Shown: piece by piece, positions 8,794 to 15,724 of the stretch | Position numbering within the stretch: position 1 is the first letter of the stretch | Layout: every line of letters begins with the position of its first letter | Assembly (NCBI GenBank): GCA_003551435.1 | Contig: PUMQ01000019.1 | Location: 1 to 44,435, forward strand | Reading direction: 5' to 3' | DNA length: 44,435 nt | DNA from: Candidatus Nealsoniibacteriota bacterium | GTDB lineage: Bacteria > Patescibacteriota > Minisyncoccia > Minisyncoccales > PWPS01 | Program-made: the position numbers and the translations under genes | The notes under the pieces: model-generated | The model's input: only the letters and a program-made list of their open reading frames with translations | Told to the model about the DNA's origin: nothing | Database searches by the model: none

Positions 8794-8926
8794 CCCCGTA
8801 TATCAACATTTAGGCATTTGCAATACGAAACCGGAATGGCTAGTTTTTTGGTATTTCTTTCTCGTGCTTCTTTCTTTTAAGAGCCAATACGAAGTATTCT
8901 AAATGTTGTATTACGGGGTCAACCCC
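8785..8926. repeat. 28-bp imperfect inverted repeat upstream of murB
   Basis: The left arm 8785-8813 and the right arm 8899-8926 share CTAAATGTTG(T/A)AT(T/A)ACGGGGT in opposite orientation. The 85-bp interior holds CCGGAATGGCTAGTTTTTTG, nearly repeated just outside the right arm at 8937-8955 (CCGGAATGCTTGTTTTTTG). A related copy lies at 10877-10903. This gap of 327 bp otherwise contains only the murB and 9032 promoters. Confidence 0.6.
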
Positions 8927-8964
8927 GCTGGTAATCCGGAATGCTTGTTTTTTGCCAATCCCGA

Positions 8965-8973
8965 TGTTATACT
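8965..8973 (+). promoter_or_regulatory. Extended -10 promoter for the 9032 gene
   Basis: TGT followed by TATACT (8968-8973) makes an extended -10; a weak TTGTTT lies 17 bp upstream. The leader to the ATG at 9032 would be about 52 nt. Confidence 0.35.
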
Positions 8974-9031
8974 CGGATTTGCTACCAATAAGGTCAATTC
9001 TTTAAAACTGCAAAAAGTTTAACATAAAACT

Positions 9032-9637
9032 ATGGAAAAAAAATCACTGCAAGAAATCGCCGATGAACTTAAAAAATTCAAGGGAAAGGTAAGAGGAGAA
9101 GCCTTTCGTACAAGAGCAAACTTTATCCGGCAGAAAGAAGGGGAAGAAGGAATAAAAAGGCTGGAAAATAAAATGGCACAATTGGGCGCACCGGTTAAGT
9201 TTGATGAAATAAAACCCACCGAGTGGGTAAACGAGGGTGTTAACTCCCTTTGTGTTCCGGTCGCCAAAGAGATATTCAACTGGACCGAAGAAGACGTTTT
9301 TGAGTTAGGAAAGTTTGCTTTTAAAACTTCTTTTCTCACAAGAAGCGTTCTGCGTTATCTTGTCTCTTTAAAGACGGCCTTAAAAATAATTCCAAAATAC
9401 TGGTCAAGCTATTACGACTTCGGGTCGCTTCAGGCCGGTGAATTTAACGAAAAGGAAAAATACGGAACGATAATAAAAAAAGGGTATAAAACTCATCCTC
9501 TTTTATGTATCCAGCACAGAGGATACTTTTTTGCCGCAGCAAACCTTATCTTAGGAGAAAAAAACGTTACCGTTGAAGAAATAAAGTGCGTGTACAAGGG
9601 GGATCCCTACGACGAGTATATTATAAGGTGGAAATAA
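9032..9637 (+). CDS. Unknown ~200-aa paralog family, copy 1
   Basis: A 201-aa soluble protein without signal peptide. It is clearly paralogous to the genes at 20380-20988 and 24111-24719: shared are SL(Q/K)E(I/T)A near the N-terminus, the central block F(N)W(T/S)(E/D)ED(V/I)F, Y..(Y/H)Y(D/N)FG, and the C-terminal (E)(I/T)KC.(Y/F)KGDPY.EY.I.W. The family has a conserved C-terminal Cys followed by GDPY, a layout that recalls V4R/heme-NO-binding-like sensor folds, but I do not recognise it and give no function. Unlike the other two copies it stands alone on the plus strand, between murB and the DapA-like gene, and shares a bidirectional terminator with the latter. Confidence 0.85.
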   Translation: MEKKSLQEIADELKKFKGKVRGEAFRTRANFIRQKEGEEGIKRLENKMAQLGAPVKFDEIKPTEWVNEGVNSLCVPVAKEIFNWTEEDVFELGKFAFKTSFLTRSVLRYLVSLKTALKIIPKYWSSYYDFGSLQAGEFNEKEKYGTIIKKGYKTHPLLCIQHRGYFFAAANLILGEKNVTVEEIKCVYKGDPYDEYIIRWK

Positions 9638-9644
9638 AAATTCA

Positions 9645-9678
9645 AAGAAAAACTGCGCTTAAAGCGCAGTCTTTGTAT
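9645..9678. terminator. Bidirectional terminator between convergent genes
   Basis: Palindrome ACTGCGCTT/AAGCGCAGT (9652-9670) flanked by A-rich sequence on the left and CTTTGTATTTTT on the right. It overlaps the stop codon of the minus-strand DapA-like gene. Confidence 0.7.
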
Positions 9679-10636
9679 TTTTGCCGACAAACTCTTTCCA
9701 AGCGTTGTCATCCCTTATTTTCTTTTCTACATCCACCTTGTAGAAATTTTCCACAGGTTCAAATAACCACCCTGCTTCCTCTCTTTTCATGATTTTTAAA
9801 AGCGCTTCTCTTATTTTCCATATCTCCGATTTTTCCACGAAAGTTGAAGGGGCGGGCATTCCCAGAACACTCATTATAATTTGGATATCCCTTCTTGCAG
9901 AGCCGGGTTGTAAAATCTTTAAAAGTGGTTCCAGTGTTTCCCTTATTTTTACTGTTTCGGAGGTGTCTTTTTCTGTGGCTTGGCTTATTGCGTTTTGCAT
10001 CACTCCGGGGAAAATATTTCCCAAAAGAGAAAAAACTCCTTTCTTTTTCTGGGGACCGGAAATCTGAAAAACATCCCTGTCGTTTCCCAAAAAAACGGTA
10101 AAATCCGGGCGGCATAATTTTTCTATCTCAATCGCCTCCCGAGCTTTGGAAATCACCCCGCAGATATTGGGAATCCTCCACTCAAGTGCTTTCAGCTCCC
10201 CGGGAGACAGAGGAGATCCGTTTTCTCTCTCGGAATTACAGATAATAACTTTCAGCAAAGGTGCGCTTCTCGCAATTTCTTCATAATACCTGTAGGTATT
10301 ACGGTAAATAACTCTCTTTAAAGATAACCTTTCGTACAAAGCAACGCCATCACACCCCGCCTTCTGCAACCTTTGTGCCTTTTCCGACGCATCTCTTGAT
10401 GATAGAAAGCTTACCCCGGCTACAACGGAAGTTTCCCTTCCCGCGTACCCAGAACACTCTTCTATCGCCAGCTTTTCCTTTTCAAACTCCCTTCCTCTAC
10501 TGCTTTTAATAAGCACTCCCTGCACTTTTCCTTGTAATAACCAAAAGTAAAGATTTTTGCGGAGTCCTTCTTGGTCAATCTGTCCGTCTTTTTTAGTTGG
10601 AATCACGGCATCTACATAGCATCCGGGTTCCCACAT
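9659..10636 (-). CDS. Divergent DapA-like (DHDPS/NAL superfamily) protein
   Basis: A 325-aa TIM-barrel protein whose overall pattern (PTKKDGQIDQEGLRKNLYF, VVAGVSF, AGCDGVALYERL, IPNICGVISKA, FTVFLGND) follows dihydrodipicolinate synthase/N-acetylneuraminate lyase. Key residues are altered. The usual GTTGE motif is replaced by KSSRGRE (about 44-50). The YN tyrosine position reads ICN (132-134). The Schiff-base Lys, normally in GIK, can only be matched by K164 in GVISKA, two residues out of register. It is therefore probably not a standard DapA; the substrate is unknown. It has a strong AAAGGAGG Shine-Dalgarno 7 nt before the ATG, unlike most neighbours, and is preceded by terminators, so its promoter is not obvious. 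Confidence 0.75.
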   Translation of the reverse strand: MWEPGCYVDAVIPTKKDGQIDQEGLRKNLYFWLLQGKVQGVLIKSSRGREFEKEKLAIEECSGYAGRETSVVAGVSFLSSRDASEKAQRLQKAGCDGVALYERLSLKRVIYRNTYRYYEEIARSAPLLKVIICNSERENGSPLSPGELKALEWRIPNICGVISKAREAIEIEKLCRPDFTVFLGNDRDVFQISGPQKKKGVFSLLGNIFPGVMQNAISQATEKDTSETVKIRETLEPLLKILQPGSARRDIQIIMSVLGMPAPSTFVEKSEIWKIREALLKIMKREEAGWLFEPVENFYKVDVEKKIRDDNAWKEFVGKNTKTAL

Positions 10637-10716
10637 TTTTTGGCCTCCTTTCTTTTAATTATGTTAAAGAGCCTGCGGCAAAAACACTTTTCTTCCCCCA
10701 AGAAAAAGAGCTTGGA

Positions 10717-10745
10717 ATAAAAAAATCTCTTTGGGGAAAGAGATT
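10717..10745 (-). terminator. Terminator after the 20-codon ORF
   Basis: Perfect 9-bp stem AATCTCTTT/AAAGAGATT (10724-10732, 10737-10745) with a 4-nt loop; on the minus strand it runs into TTTTTTTATT. It lies 25 nt past the small ORF and 80 bp before the DapA-like start. Confidence 0.7.
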
Positions 10746-10769
10746 GTGCGTTTTACTATGAATACGAAA

Positions 10770-10832
10770 CTAACCTCTTCCCCGCAAGAGACCTTTTTTC
10801 TCTTTCTTGGTCTTTTGGTTAGTAAGACTCAT
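10770..10832 (-). CDS. Candidate 20-aa basic microprotein
   Basis: ATG at 10832 to TAG at 10770, too short for usual gene calling. The product is 20 residues, with Lys/Arg at 8 positions and the ends MSLTNQKTKK and GLLRGRG. It has its own consensus promoter 9 nt upstream and an intrinsic terminator about 25 nt downstream, so it is a self-contained unit. The start codon lies in a TACTATGA/TCATAGTA inverted repeat (10754-10761, 10829-10836) and CTAACC/GGTTAG pairs inside it, so it could equally be a structured small RNA with a chance ORF. The composition recalls tiny basic ribosomal proteins (bTHX type), but there is no clear match. Confidence 0.4.
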   Translation of the reverse strand: MSLTNQKTKKEKKGLLRGRG

Positions 10833-10841
10833 AGTAGCTTT

Positions 10842-10869
10842 ATGGTAATAAAAATTTATTTTTTGTCAA
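10842..10869 (-). promoter_or_regulatory. Promoter of the 20-codon ORF
   Basis: Minus-strand TTGACA (10864-10869), 16-bp spacer, TACCAT (10842-10847), then 9 nt to the ATG. It starts directly after the terminator of the upstream small RNA. Confidence 0.5.
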
Positions 10870-10870
10870 A

Positions 10871-10892
10871 TAAAAAACGGGTTTGATCCCGT
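10871..10892 (-). terminator. Second terminator of the small RNA unit
   Basis: Minus-strand ACGGG/CCCGT stem (10877-10881, 10888-10892) with a 6-nt loop, running into TTTTTTATTTG. Confidence 0.55.
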
Positions 10893-10973
10893 AAACATTT
10901 GGCAGTGAAAGCAAAAAACCTCGCTCGAGTGAGGTTTTCTGCCGAATTGGAGCAACGGTTCCAAGTACTCACT
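10877..10973 (-). ncRNA. Candidate small structured RNA with terminators
   Basis: A consensus promoter (10980-11007) is followed by a short transcript with a stem TTGGA/TCCAA, then an intrinsic terminator hairpin (AAAACCTCACTCGAGCGAGG plus TTTTTT, 10913-10939), and a second terminator at 10871-10892. GGCAGTGA (10969-10976) can also pair with TCACTGCC (10901-10908) beyond the first terminator. The 5' part carries GTGAGTACTTG and CTCCAATTC, the complements of two blocks in the murB leader loop. A 38-codon GTG-initiated frame begins at 10972, exactly 7 nt after the -10, so a leaderless peptide or leader is an alternative reading. Confidence 0.5.
10913..10939 (-). terminator. Intrinsic terminator in the small RNA unit
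   Basis: Near-perfect stem AAAACCTCRCTCGAGYGAGG followed on the minus strand by TTTTTTG. It may also stop read-through from the flippase operon ending at 11035. Confidence 0.75.
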
Positions 10974-10979
10974 GCCCCT

Positions 10980-11007
10980 ATGATAGCAGAAAATAATTTT
11001 TTGTCAA
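10980..11007 (-). promoter_or_regulatory. Promoter of the small RNA unit
   Basis: Minus-strand TTGACA (11002-11007), 16-bp spacer, TATCAT (10980-10985); start site near 10973. It is 28 bp past the stop codon of the flippase gene. Confidence 0.6.
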
Positions 11008-11034
11008 ATCCCCCACACCTATACTAGGTACCTT

Positions 11035-12042
11035 CTATTTCTTGGAAAGCAAATTTAGCTTTTGGAAAAAAGAAATAAAAGAAAAATTAATAAATAAAAT
11101 TACTCCCAAGAGGCAGACAACCAGGTCAGCTCCCCTAAGAGCGATAGCCGCCGATACTCCGGGGAAAAACCCAAAACCCAGCGCCGTAAATCCAAGCCCA
11201 AGTATAATTTCCATTCCCCCCAAAGCGGCCGGTATCGGGAGAAGCATAGAAAGAATAGCAAGGCCGTAAATAACCGCTGCCACGCCCGGATCAATACTGC
11301 CTACCAAGAAAAAAACTATCAGAAAAACTCTCAAGAGAAAAAGAAAATGGCGCAAAAAACTAAGCGCCATTCCTTTCGCAAATTCTTTTTTCCGGGAAGT
11401 AAAAAAAAGAATTACCTTTTTTTCCACTTCCATAATTGATTTCCCGTTCTCGTTATCTCGGAAATACTTTTTTGATATCCTGAAAAGCCCGAAAATCCAG
11501 TGCAGAAAACTTTTCCTCCGCAAAACGCGGATATAAAAAAGAATCAGGGCAAGAAAAATAAAGACAATTACTCCCCCGGCATAAAAAAGAAGCCCTTCGT
11601 GAGGAGAAGTTCCGTAAAAGACAAGAAGGAAAGTACCCAAAACCAAAAAAAAGAAATGGGTGGTAGCATCCATTATCTTGTCCGTTATACAAGAAAAAGC
11701 ACTCTTTACAGGACTCACTTCTCTGCTCATAAAGTAGATGCGTACCGCCTCTCCGCCAAAAAGAGAAAAGGGAGTAAGAAAATCAACGGTAAACCCCTTT
11801 ACAAGATAGCGGGTTGCCGTAAGCAGAGATATGTTTTCTCCTTCCGATTTTAAAATTCCCTGCCAGCGATAAGCGCCGACAAGGACAATGAGTAAAGTAA
11901 GAAGAAGAATGGATATTCCTTTCCACCCACGGAAAAGAAGAGCCGCATTAAGGATGGTCTCTATACCCGTTTCCTGCACTACAAAATAAAAAAGGGAGAC
12001 CCCTACCAAAAATCCTACAAGAAACTTAATAAAGTTCTTCAT
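11035..12042 (-). CDS. LPG-synthase-type flippase (UPF0104 family)
   Basis: A 335-aa integral membrane protein with about eight hydrophobic segments. It matches the LPG_synthase_TM/UPF0104 family (AglD/MprF N-domain type): the pattern LLTATRYLVKGFTVDFLTPFSLFGGEAVRIYFMSRE, a variant of the family's usual P-x-x-x-GGE-x-x-R signature, and near the end LGGMEIILGLGFTALGF with ADLVVCLLG. Family members flip or transfer lipid-linked intermediates; here only the membrane part is present, with no synthase domain. The ATG overlaps the stop of the upstream metalloprotease gene by 4 bp (ATGA), so it is the last gene of a four-gene operon. A role in moving a lipid or glycolipid for envelope building is inference. 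Confidence 0.85.
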   Translation of the reverse strand: MKNFIKFLVGFLVGVSLFYFVVQETGIETILNAALLFRGWKGISILLLTLLIVLVGAYRWQGILKSEGENISLLTATRYLVKGFTVDFLTPFSLFGGEAVRIYFMSREVSPVKSAFSCITDKIMDATTHFFFLVLGTFLLVFYGTSPHEGLLFYAGGVIVFIFLALILFYIRVLRRKSFLHWIFGLFRISKKYFRDNENGKSIMEVEKKVILFFTSRKKEFAKGMALSFLRHFLFLLRVFLIVFFLVGSIDPGVAAVIYGLAILSMLLPIPAALGGMEIILGLGFTALGFGFFPGVSAAIALRGADLVVCLLGVILFINFSFISFFQKLNLLSKK

Positions 12043-13745
12043 CTTGTTTTCCTAAGAAGGTTGTTTACAAAACTTCTTGTTCTCTCTCCCACATAGCCCG
12101 TTCCCTCCGAAAGGCCCAATGGTACAAGAATCTCTTCCTTGTAATATTCCTGAAAGCGGATTACCGCCTTTTTTGTCAGCTCAAGAAAGTTGCCCGTCAC
12201 AAGCCCTTCAGGATAGATGTGGGTTCCTTCTTTCTTTAAAACTTTTTGTAGGGTTTCAACCTCTTTTGAGCCGGTTATTCCGTAGTAAAGATTGCTTTCT
12301 ATCTTTTTTGAGGCAACTCCCGTTGGAGGCACTCTTCCCGCTCTCTCATAAAAAAGAAGCAGTCTCTCTCTTATGGTCAACAAAAGATCACGCATTTCCG
12401 CCAGCTCTCTTTCTCTTATCTCCTCTTTAATCTCCTCTTTTTTTTCTCCGATTTCCGCCCTCCAGTTGAAAGTGAAAGTTCTCTCGGGTCCGTTAAATCC
12501 GGCAAATTTCTGCTGAAGAGAAGGAAGAATGGTTAGTGACTGGTACTCTGTTCCGAACTCTTCCACCAAGACGCTTCCTTCCTTTTTTTCGTCAAAATCA
12601 AAAAAGTAAATATCGCAATCGCCCTCTTTCCGGCAAAGAACGTAAGGAACGGCAAATCTTTCCTCAGCTTGAAACTCAAGATAAAGAACTCCTTCTCCTC
12701 CCTCAATCCGGTGCCAGTTGCCTGCCCAGTTTTTTGTTTTATACTCAATGGAAACCGGCCCTTCGCTTCTCACGGTAACCGGCCTGACCCTCATATTTTT
12801 TAAATTTTCGTTTTTAAAGCAGTAGTACTCTCCGTAAGAACAGTCGTTTAAATAAACAGCCAGTGTCCACTCTGTAAAAACCTGGGAAAAGGTTTTATCA
12901 AACCCGTTTTTTTCCAGAGCGTAATCCAGGCTTGGGATGCCCGCTATTCCCATCTGCAGAGAGTCAGATAGTATTTCTTTGCCGTAGTGATCGAGAAGAT
13001 ATTGCCCGAAAACATTCGCCACTCCGTAATCAGCCGCTTGTTCTGTCCACTCGGTAAGTGAAAAATCCGGATCACGAAGAAAACCGTTCACTCTTGACAT
13101 AAGGTTGCTTCCTTCATAATGATCGTCATACCCTAAGATGGTGATAATTACTTCCGCTCTGAGTTCATTGAGCCATATCTCTTCACTGATTCCAAACTCT
13201 TTATTTTTCTCATTAAAAGTAACCAGGTGGATAAACTCGTGTGCCAAATATCCGGGGAGATTGGCTCTCTCCATAAAATCGGCATTAAGATAAAGAATGT
13301 TTTTTTCGTTGGAGCGTGAATACTGGTAAATAGAATACTGATCCCCTGTTCTAAAATACCCTCCGGATCCGTCTTTCATCGGATGGAACAAAACATATAC
13401 TTTTTCTTTTTCCCCGACAACGTCATGCTTGGGTATGCTTCCAAAGCTTTCCGTGACACCAGGATAAATATTGTTTTTGAACTCCTCGCCAAGATGGCGC
13501 ACAACTTCTTTATTCTTTTCCTGCTCCTTTCCTTCAAGATCTTCCCACCACCGGCTGTCTATATAAAAATGGATATAGTCAGTAGTAAGAACAAGGTCAG
13601 CTTCTATTTTTTCCCGGCCCCAGTAGTCGTAAGGAGACTCAATAAAAAAGCTTTCCCCCGTTTCCGCGGCAAAAGACACGGCAAGCGGAAAAAGAAGAAA
13701 TGCCGCCAGTGCTATAAAAAATTTATCTTTTGCTTTTATTTTCAT
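12039..13745 (-). CDS. Secreted zincin protease with C-terminal PGBD
   Basis: A 568-aa exported protein. It has a signal peptide (about 1-27, ending VSFAAE), then a gluzincin-like catalytic domain with HEFIH (169-173) and a likely third zinc ligand in EEIWLNE (about 188-194). A beta-rich middle follows, then a charged coiled segment (around KKEEIKEEIRERELAEMRD). The C-terminal peptidoglycan-binding module (about 485-565) has GSKEVETLQKVLKKEGTHIY and TKKAVIRFQEYYKEEIL. It would be a wall-anchored protease; the substrate is unknown. It overlaps both neighbours by 4 bp, showing tight coupling. Confidence 0.8.
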   Translation of the reverse strand: MKIKAKDKFFIALAAFLLFPLAVSFAAETGESFFIESPYDYWGREKIEADLVLTTDYIHFYIDSRWWEDLEGKEQEKNKEVVRHLGEEFKNNIYPGVTESFGSIPKHDVVGEKEKVYVLFHPMKDGSGGYFRTGDQYSIYQYSRSNEKNILYLNADFMERANLPGYLAHEFIHLVTFNEKNKEFGISEEIWLNELRAEVIITILGYDDHYEGSNLMSRVNGFLRDPDFSLTEWTEQAADYGVANVFGQYLLDHYGKEILSDSLQMGIAGIPSLDYALEKNGFDKTFSQVFTEWTLAVYLNDCSYGEYYCFKNENLKNMRVRPVTVRSEGPVSIEYKTKNWAGNWHRIEGGEGVLYLEFQAEERFAVPYVLCRKEGDCDIYFFDFDEKKEGSVLVEEFGTEYQSLTILPSLQQKFAGFNGPERTFTFNWRAEIGEKKEEIKEEIRERELAEMRDLLLTIRERLLLFYERAGRVPPTGVASKKIESNLYYGITGSKEVETLQKVLKKEGTHIYPEGLVTGNFLELTKKAVIRFQEYYKEEILVPLGLSEGTGYVGERTRSFVNNLLRKTR

Positions 13746-14476
13746 TTATTTCCGTTTCCCAAGAGAAACGCCAGCCGATAATATATTATCCCCAAATGTT
13801 CATGGAGGGCAATACCCGAATTTCTCAAATTTTGCGCTCCGGGGATGAAATCCAACGCTCCGTAAGTAAAGGCCGATCTTCTTTTAAAGTCGGTTGGAGC
13901 CGGTATAGGGTTTGCTCCCAATCTTTGAAATTCCAGCAAAGCTCTTTCCATATGGTAAGCGGAAGTAACAAGAAAAAACGGCTTTTCTCCCACAATTTTC
14001 TTGACATTAGCCACATTTTCTTTCGTGTTGCGTGATTTTCCTTCAACAATAATATCTTTCGGATCAATTCCCCGGAACACGAAAAAATTTCTTACCGCCA
14101 TCGCCTCCTCGCTTGTTTCAATCAAAGGATCCGTCCCGGAAACAATGACTTTTATCCCTCCCTCTGACAAGTGCCAGATCCGTAAAATTTCGCTTCCCCG
14201 AAGTACATTGCTTTCCCTTCCTCCCAAAAGAAGAACTGCTTTATCCGCCTCTTGCACCCCTTCGGCAGAGAGCGGCCTGTACTTCTCTTCCAAGGGCATT
14301 ATAAGGAAATCACTTACGGGAGTTATTGAGAAAAGGTAATAGCACAAAACTCCGAGGAAAAGAAAAAATTTCCCCGCTTTCTTTTTCTTCTTTAGGAAAA
14401 TAAGCCCGAGCACGAAAAAAAGAAAAATAAAAGCACTCGGAAGGAAAAAGTTTTGAATAAATTTTAAAACAATCAT
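13742..14476 (-). CDS. DUF218 (YdcF/ElyC/SanA-like) membrane protein
   Basis: Two N-terminal membrane segments (about 10-25 and 33-53) are followed by a DUF218 domain with AVLLLGG, RNTKENVANVKKIV and the active-site-like TSAYHMERAL. Relatives in E. coli (ElyC, SanA) affect envelope integrity and lipid-carrier use. I chose the ATG at 14476 (244 aa): AAGGA lies 5 nt upstream and the previous stop codon is inside that ribosome site. A TTG at 14491 would add 5 residues. It overlaps the metalloprotease start by 4 bp. Confidence 0.85.
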   Translation of the reverse strand: MIVLKFIQNFFLPSAFIFLFFVLGLIFLKKKKKAGKFFLFLGVLCYYLFSITPVSDFLIMPLEEKYRPLSAEGVQEADKAVLLLGGRESNVLRGSEILRIWHLSEGGIKVIVSGTDPLIETSEEAMAVRNFFVFRGIDPKDIIVEGKSRNTKENVANVKKIVGEKPFFLVTSAYHMERALLEFQRLGANPIPAPTDFKRRSAFTYGALDFIPGAQNLRNSGIALHEHLGIIYYRLAFLLGNGNK

Positions 14477-14477
14477 T

Positions 14478-15485
14478 TTATCCTTTAACAATAAGATATT
14501 TACTTTTCTTTAGGGCGAAAAGCCCGTTTTCTTTTTTATCCAAATAAACGGCCTCCGGCTGAAGGTAAAAAACCCTTCCGTAGTTTATCCCGAAAACTTC
14601 GCTATTTGCCGGCCCTTTTTCAAGAAGAATGTTTTCCCCTTTTGAAAATATAATTCTCTTGTTATCAAGCTTCCCGAAAAGCCCTTTTGCGCAATCAACA
14701 GGCACCCACCCTACCTCTTCAAGATAAAACTCCGCCCATGAGTGAAACTCCTGCTTTTTTTCAATCTCTCCGAAAGCGCCCGCCACAAATCTCGCGGGAA
14801 TGCCGGCTGCCCTCATCAGGGTGATATAAAGAAAGCTTATCTCTCTTGAGTTGCCATCTTTGCTCCGAAATACCTTGACAGCTCCCCTCTCCGTGTCCGT
14901 ATTTTTCAGAGATGTGTTCTCTCTTGTCCAGTCATAAATCAGTTTTGCTTTCGCCAGATGGCTTATCTGTCCGTGGACAATTTCTTCAACCGCTTTTCTG
15001 ATATCGTCTGTTTGAGAAAGTTGTCTTTCGCTTTGCGTATACTTTCTGTAAATGGGAGACGATCTGTCGTAATCTTTAGTGCTCCAATCGTCCGCTTTAA
15101 GCTCAACCTCGCTTGTTTCAAGAGAAAAACTAACTTTTATCTGTTTTTTCCCAAACAGCTCTCTTGAGAAATCAAAAAAACCTATCAAGTTTCCACTCTC
15201 CTTGTCTTCATAGGTTCTTTGCCTCTCTATGCTATAATCGGTTGTTACGCTTTTTTGATTACTCCACTCTTTTATCTCGGAAAGCCACAAGGAAAATCTG
15301 TTCTCTCTGCCGGAAGAATTGAAGTAAAGAGCGTCCTTGCCATATACTTTTTCAAGCCCTCTTTTCACCGCCATGCTTTCCAAGTCCTTCTCTTCTGAAA
15401 GATCTCCTGTAGGAGAAAACCCCACATCCGCCTCAAGAATTAAAATTCCCCTCTTTTTTTCCGTATTTTTGTATTCTAATTTCAT
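14478..15485 (-). CDS. Transglutaminase-like protein lacking the catalytic Cys
   Basis: A 335-aa protein with a transglutaminase/protease-like core: LAKAKLIYDWTRENTSLKNT, LYITLMRAAGIPARFVAGAFG, the catalytic His in FHSWAEFYL (H248) and Asp in VGWVPVD (D264). At the nucleophile position the usual GxCR reads GNSR, encoded by TCA (14847-14849), so Ser213 replaces Cys. No signal peptide is seen; the N-terminus is a beta-rich domain. It is the first gene of the operon ending with the flippase. The ATG at 15485 is chosen over an upstream TTG because a promoter ends 7 nt before it. Confidence 0.8.
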   Translation of the reverse strand: MKLEYKNTEKKRGILILEADVGFSPTGDLSEEKDLESMAVKRGLEKVYGKDALYFNSSGRENRFSLWLSEIKEWSNQKSVTTDYSIERQRTYEDKESGNLIGFFDFSRELFGKKQIKVSFSLETSEVELKADDWSTKDYDRSSPIYRKYTQSERQLSQTDDIRKAVEEIVHGQISHLAKAKLIYDWTRENTSLKNTDTERGAVKVFRSKDGNSREISFLYITLMRAAGIPARFVAGAFGEIEKKQEFHSWAEFYLEEVGWVPVDCAKGLFGKLDNKRIIFSKGENILLEKGPANSEVFGINYGRVFYLQPEAVYLDKKENGLFALKKSKYLIVKG

Positions 15486-15492
15486 GCTCCTA

Positions 15493-15520
15493 ATTTTAAT
15501 ACAATACAAAGGAAATACAA
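15493..15520 (-). promoter_or_regulatory. Leaderless-type promoter of the envelope operon
   Basis: Minus-strand TTGTAT (15515-15520), 16-bp spacer, TAAAAT (15493-15498), then 7 nt to the ATG at 15485. It is back-to-back with the tRNA promoter. Confidence 0.45.
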
Positions 15521-15532
15521 CTCTTTTATTGT

Positions 15533-15561
15533 TTGCCTGCTTTTTCTTTATCTGCTATTAT
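15533..15561 (+). promoter_or_regulatory. Promoter of tRNA-Gly
   Basis: TTGCCT (15533-15538), 17-bp spacer, TATTAT (15556-15561), 9 nt before the mature tRNA 5' end. Confidence 0.55.
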
Positions 15562-15570
15562 TTTCAAAAC

Positions 15571-15643
15571 GCGGCGGTAGCTCAGTTGGTAGAGCGTCTG
15601 CTTCCCAAGCAGAAGATCGCGGGTTCAAGTCCCGTCCGCCGCT
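15571..15643 (+). tRNA. tRNA-Gly (anticodon CCC)
   Basis: Full cloverleaf: acceptor GCGGCGG/CCGCCGC, D-arm GCTC-AGTTGGTA-GAGC, anticodon stem TCTGC/GCAGA with loop TTCCCAA (anticodon CCC, reads GGG glycine codons), T-arm with GGTTCAAGTCC, discriminator T. CCA is not encoded (CAA follows), so it must be added after transcription. Confidence 0.97.
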
Positions 15644-15700
15644 CAACGGTTAGATTTTTACCCCGCATCGAATAGTACGGAGCCCTTCACCCGCTCAACC

Positions 15701-15724
15701 AGCCTCCCTTTGTGGAGCTTTTTT
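15701..15724 (+). terminator. Terminator after tRNA-Gly
   Basis: Stem AGCCTCC/GGAGCT with one bulged C, 6-nt loop, followed by TTTTTT. It overlaps the end of the convergent gene. Confidence 0.5.

Noticed and set aside
9659-10636. Naming the TIM-barrel gene dapA
   Set aside because: Standard catalytic residues are missing or displaced, so a specific enzyme name is not supported.
15337-15675. 112-codon plus-strand reading frame
   Set aside because: Its C-terminal part reads through tRNA-Gly and the rest is antisense to the transglutaminase gene.
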